A DNA stretch of 64,000 nt from an uncultured Bilophila sp. Its GTDB lineage: Bacteria > Desulfobacterota > Desulfovibrionia > Desulfovibrionales > Desulfovibrionaceae. The stretch lies in the NCBI GenBank assembly GCA_910585945.1, contig CAJUHZ010000007.1, positions 1 to 64,000 on the forward strand, written 5' to 3'. The notes under the pieces are model-generated. The model ran no database searches. It was not told the origin of the DNA and saw only the letters and a list, made by a program, of their open reading frames with translations. Position numbers and translations under genes: made by a program. Shown here in pieces: positions 61,142 through 64,000 of the stretch (positions within the stretch are counted from its first letter, which is position 1; each line of letters starts with the position of its first letter).

Positions 61142-61868
61142 CGCTGTAAAAAGCCCTACCCCGCCGCAATACGAACTTGTCAGGGTAACCAAAACCTGCG
61201 ATGGTCCGGCAGAGCGCATCACTATCCTGAAGGGAGTGAACCTCACGATCCATTCGGGCGAGTCCATCGCCATTGTTGGCGCCTCCGGATCGGGCAAATC
61301 CACGTTGCTCCACCTGCTTGGCGCGCTGGATACGCCTACCGACGGCAGTCTCCTGTTCGAGGGAGAAAGCCTGCCGGACTTCAGCGAAGAAAAAAAGGCG
61401 AGGTTCCGTAACCGCAGACTTGGCTTTGTTTTTCAGTTTCACCATCTGCTGCCCGAATTTTCCACCGAGGAAAATGTTGCCATGCAGGCCATGATTGCAG
61501 GCATGCCCCGGCGCAAGGCCCTGCCTCTGGCCCGTGCGGCGTTGGAACGTGTGGGTCTTGCGGACAGACGGACGCACCGTGTGGTCACGCTCTCCGGAGG
61601 AGAACGCCAGCGGGCGGCCATTGCCCGTGCCGTCCTCCTTGAGCCTTCCGTACTTCTGGCCGATGAACCTACCGGGAACCTGGACGAAAAAACCGGACGG
61701 ACGGTGCTCGATCTGCTCCTTGAACTGAACCGTGCGCTCGGGATGACTCTCGTTGTGGTCACGCACAACCGCGATATGGCGAAAACCCTGGGGCGTTGCC
61801 TCGAATTGCGATCCGGAGAACTATATGAAGAGATCCGTGTTCACGCTTCTTGTCCTGGCGCTGTGTAG
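61134..61868 (+). CDS. lolD: Lipoprotein-releasing ABC transporter ATP-binding protein
   Basis: 244 residues. Walker A GASGSGKST, FVFQFHHLLPEF (Q-loop), signature LSGGERQR, Walker B LLADEPTGNLD and the switch histidine in VVVTHN. It drives LolC. The ATG at 61134 lies inside the end of lolC, and its last 44 bases overlap the start of bamA, an unusually long overlap that leaves the lolD C-terminus (RVHASCPGAV) encoded within the BamA signal-peptide region. Confidence 0.94.
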   Translation: MNDAVKSPTPPQYELVRVTKTCDGPAERITILKGVNLTIHSGESIAIVGASGSGKSTLLHLLGALDTPTDGSLLFEGESLPDFSEEKKARFRNRRLGFVFQFHHLLPEFSTEENVAMQAMIAGMPRRKALPLARAALERVGLADRRTHRVVTLSGGERQRAAIARAVLLEPSVLLADEPTGNLDEKTGRTVLDLLLELNRALGMTLVVVTHNRDMAKTLGRCLELRSGELYEEIRVHASCPGAV

Positions 61869-64000
61869 CCTTGTCCTTGCCGCATGGGGCGAAGCCGCGG
61901 CCGCGCCGGCATCGCCCCGCGCTTCCACCAAAGATGTGGTGACCATTGCCGTACTGCCGTTCCAGGTGAACGCGGGAGAGGCGTCTCCCGGCCTTGCGGA
62001 AGACATTCCCGCGCTGTTTGCGCAACGCCTGGCGGCGGAGGGCTTTCGCGTTGTCCCTTACGAGGATGTCTTGCGTCTTATCAAACGGCGTAACCTGAAC
62101 GAACTCAATCTGGCTGTTGCGCGTTCCATCGCGGCGCAGGTGCGGGCGGACTACGCGCTCTACGGCAGTTATACCCAGACAGGCGAAAGCTTCAGCATTG
62201 ACGCGCGCATGGCCGACGCGGCCGCCAGCAGACCTGCCCGCCCCTTCTTCGCGGAAAAACGATCCGTTCTGGAACTGCCCAACGCCGTGGACGAAATGTC
62301 CACAGCCATGGCAGGGAGCGCCGTCAGCCGCGACGCCATCGCTGATGTGAAAGTGCGCGGTCTCAAGGTGCTTGACCAGGATGTCGTGCTCATGCGCCTT
62401 GCCTCGCGCAAAGGCGACGTGGTTGATCCTGCGACGCTCAATGATGAAATCAAACGCATCTGGGATCTGGGATACTTCAGCGACGTTTCCGCCGCGATTG
62501 AAGAAAGCGGCGAAGGCCGTGTCCTCGTTTTCACCGTCAAGGAAAAACCGCGCATCGACGATGTGATCATCAATGGTTCCGACGCGGTGAACAAAGACGA
62601 TATTCTGGCGGTGATGAGTTCCAAGACAGGATCGGTCATCAACGAACGGCTGCTGGCCGATGACATGGTGAAAATCACCGAACTGTACCGCAAGGAAGGC
62701 TATTACCTGGCCGAGGTCAACTATCACGTCGAGGACAAGGCGAACGGCGCTTCAGCCCTGCTCGTTTTCGATGTAAAGGAAGGCAACAAGCTCTATATCA
62801 AGGAAGTCCGCATCGAGGGGACCGAAAGCATCGACCCCGACGACATGAAAAAAGAACTTGCCCTGGAAAAGCGGACGCTCCTTTCCTGGATTACCGGCAC
62901 GGGCGTTCTGCGCGAAGAATACCTGGATCGCGACTCGGCTGCGCTGACCGCCTACGCAATGAACCACGGCTATGTGGACGCGCAGGTTTCCGCGCCTGAA
63001 GTGACGTACGATGACGACGGCATCATCGTTACCTTCTCCGTCAACGAAGGCAAGCGCTACAAACTTGGGGAAGTAGGCTTCAGGGGAGATCTTATTGATA
63101 CGGACGAACGCCTTGCCGCCGTCACAAAACTTGACGATCTGAAGGCGAACAACGAATATTTCTCGCTGTCAGTCGTGCAGGATGACGTAAAGGCTCTGAC
63201 CGACTTTTATTCCAACTACGGATATGCCTTTGCCGAAGTCAACCTGGAAAGCAAAAAAAATCCTGAAGACGACACCGTCGACGTCTTTTTCGTCATCGAC
63301 AAAAAGCAAAAGGTTCGCGTGCGCCGGGTGCTGGTGGAAGGCAACACACGCACCCGGGATAACGTCATCTTCCGTGAACTGCGCCTTGCCGACGGCGACG
63401 CCTTCAACGGCGACAAACTCCGCCGCTCCAACGAACGACTGACCCGACTGCGTTACTTCACCCAGGCCGACACTACCATCCTGCCCACAGACGCAGAGGA
63501 TGAAGTGGATCTGCGCGTGAATATCAAGGAAGACCGCACAGGGGCGCTGATGGCCGGGGTCGGCTACTCCACCTACTACCAGTTCGGCGTGTCGGGCAGC
63601 ATCATGGAACGCAACCTCTTCGGACGGGGCTACCAGCTCGGCCTGACAGGCTTCGCTTCCGGCAAATCCACTTCGCTGAACCTCAATTTCGTCAACCCGC
63701 GTATTTTTGACAGTGACCTCGGCTTCAGTGAAAACGCATACACCCTGTGGGAAGAGTGGGATGATTTCCGCAAGAAAACCGTCGGGAACACCTTGCGTTT
63801 CTTCTATCCCATCGGCGAATATTCAACGGTTTCTCTCGGCTACCGCCTCGATCAGTACACCTTGTACGATATTCCGGAAAGAGCGCCCCGTTCCTACCGT
63901 GAATATGAAGGACGAAACCTTTCGAGCGTCTTGAGCGGCAGTTTCAGCTATGACTCCACCGACAGCCGCGAGCGTCCCACGCGTGGCGTCATAGGGCGCC
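61825..64000 (+). CDS. bamA: Outer membrane protein assembly factor BamA (3' part outside window)
   Basis: 725 codons are present and the gene runs off the right edge. GGAG lies seven bases before the ATG. A signal peptide (about 1-28) is followed by a TolB-N/CsgG-like domain (about 40-150, VVTIAVLPFQVNAGE and DYALYGSYTQTG) not found in E. coli BamA. POTRA repeats follow from about residue 173 (VKVRGLKVL, VIINGSDAVN, VRIEGTESID, VRRVLVEGNTRTRDN), then the start of the Omp85 barrel (GALMAGVGYSTYYQFGVSGSI). It folds and inserts outer-membrane beta-barrels. Confidence 0.95.
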   Translation, partial: MKRSVFTLLVLALCSLVLAAWGEAAAAPASPRASTKDVVTIAVLPFQVNAGEASPGLAEDIPALFAQRLAAEGFRVVPYEDVLRLIKRRNLNELNLAVARSIAAQVRADYALYGSYTQTGESFSIDARMADAAASRPARPFFAEKRSVLELPNAVDEMSTAMAGSAVSRDAIADVKVRGLKVLDQDVVLMRLASRKGDVVDPATLNDEIKRIWDLGYFSDVSAAIEESGEGRVLVFTVKEKPRIDDVIINGSDAVNKDDILAVMSSKTGSVINERLLADDMVKITELYRKEGYYLAEVNYHVEDKANGASALLVFDVKEGNKLYIKEVRIEGTESIDPDDMKKELALEKRTLLSWITGTGVLREEYLDRDSAALTAYAMNHGYVDAQVSAPEVTYDDDGIIVTFSVNEGKRYKLGEVGFRGDLIDTDERLAAVTKLDDLKANNEYFSLSVVQDDVKALTDFYSNYGYAFAEVNLESKKNPEDDTVDVFFVIDKKQKVRVRRVLVEGNTRTRDNVIFRELRLADGDAFNGDKLRRSNERLTRLRYFTQADTTILPTDAEDEVDLRVNIKEDRTGALMAGVGYSTYYQFGVSGSIMERNLFGRGYQLGLTGFASGKSTSLNLNFVNPRIFDSDLGFSENAYTLWEEWDDFRKKTVGNTLRFFYPIGEYSTVSLGYRLDQYTLYDIPERAPRSYREYEGRNLSSVLSGSFSYDSTDSRERPTRGVIGR

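Overview
The window (about 58% G+C by eye) looks like chromosomal DNA of an anaerobic, diderm, LPS-bearing bacterium, most likely a member of the Desulfovibrionaceae or a close relative. The reasons are: an NfnAB-type ferredoxin:NADP oxidoreductase; an anaerobic GlpABC glycerol-3-phosphate dehydrogenase; the run pyrG-kdsA-kdsC-lptC-lptA-lptB-rpoN-hpf-rapZ; a response-regulator/TPR protein; and a lysS-lolC-lolD-bamA envelope cluster. This assignment rests on gene content and remembered gene order, not on a phylogeny. No rRNA, tRNA, CRISPR array, phage or intact transposase gene was seen.

Layout. 1-2950: end of an unknown gene, then an MFS transporter and an exported alpha/beta hydrolase that share a near-identical promoter/operator module, then a 53-residue DUF1328 membrane protein. 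3072-6063 (minus): TauE/SafE exporter, YitT-family protein and a PLP aminotransferase. 6064-8017: repeat-rich accessory stretch with a CadR-like MerR regulator and a small acidic protein. 8017-22169: purQ (minus), then the pyrG/Kdo/Lpt/rpoN run, nfnAB and a family 9 glycosyltransferase. 22382-28292: a periplasmic histidine acid phosphatase and the divergent glpABC operon. 28585-30032: two ZraP/CpxP-like periplasmic proteins, each behind a convincing sigma-54 promoter. 30382-41785: a catabolic locus. On the minus strand lie a LacI regulator, phosphofructokinase, split transketolase, beta-hydroxyacid dehydrogenase, TIM-barrel isomerase/epimerase and methylglyoxal synthase. Divergent to these is a TRAP transporter with two tandem binding proteins. 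41924-45706 (minus): beta-CASP RNase-like protein, rsmD, coaD, miaA. 45891-54426: LOG-family protein, MprF-like flippase, pseudo-receiver/TPR protein, dut, argD, a YhcH-family protein and a phosphoethanolamine transferase. 54959-64000: ffh, rpsP, khpA, rimM, lysS, lolC, lolD and the first 725 codons of bamA.

How the genes work together. Envelope construction is the main theme: Kdo synthesis (kdsA, kdsC), LPS export (lptC, lptA, lptB), a GT9 glycosyltransferase, a phosphoethanolamine transferase, lipoprotein release (lolC, lolD) and outer-membrane protein assembly (bamA). A second theme is sigma-54. The window holds rpoN with a possible sigma-54-type promoter of its own, and two periplasmic stress-protein genes with -24/-12 promoters. 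A third is the TRAP/transketolase locus, which probably takes up and breaks down a sugar acid or similar carboxylate, with DHAP feeding methylglyoxal synthase.

The most unusual content is non-coding. Three families of short dispersed palindromic elements (called P, H and R2 here) recur between genes, and several copies begin within 0-3 bases of a stop codon. H and R2 have terminal inverted repeats like MITEs and lie side by side at two loci with opposite relative orientation. A possible small RNA or 3'UTR RNA with several UCCUCC-type anti-Shine-Dalgarno stretches ends at a strong terminator near 30359. khpA has a leader of three consecutive hairpins.
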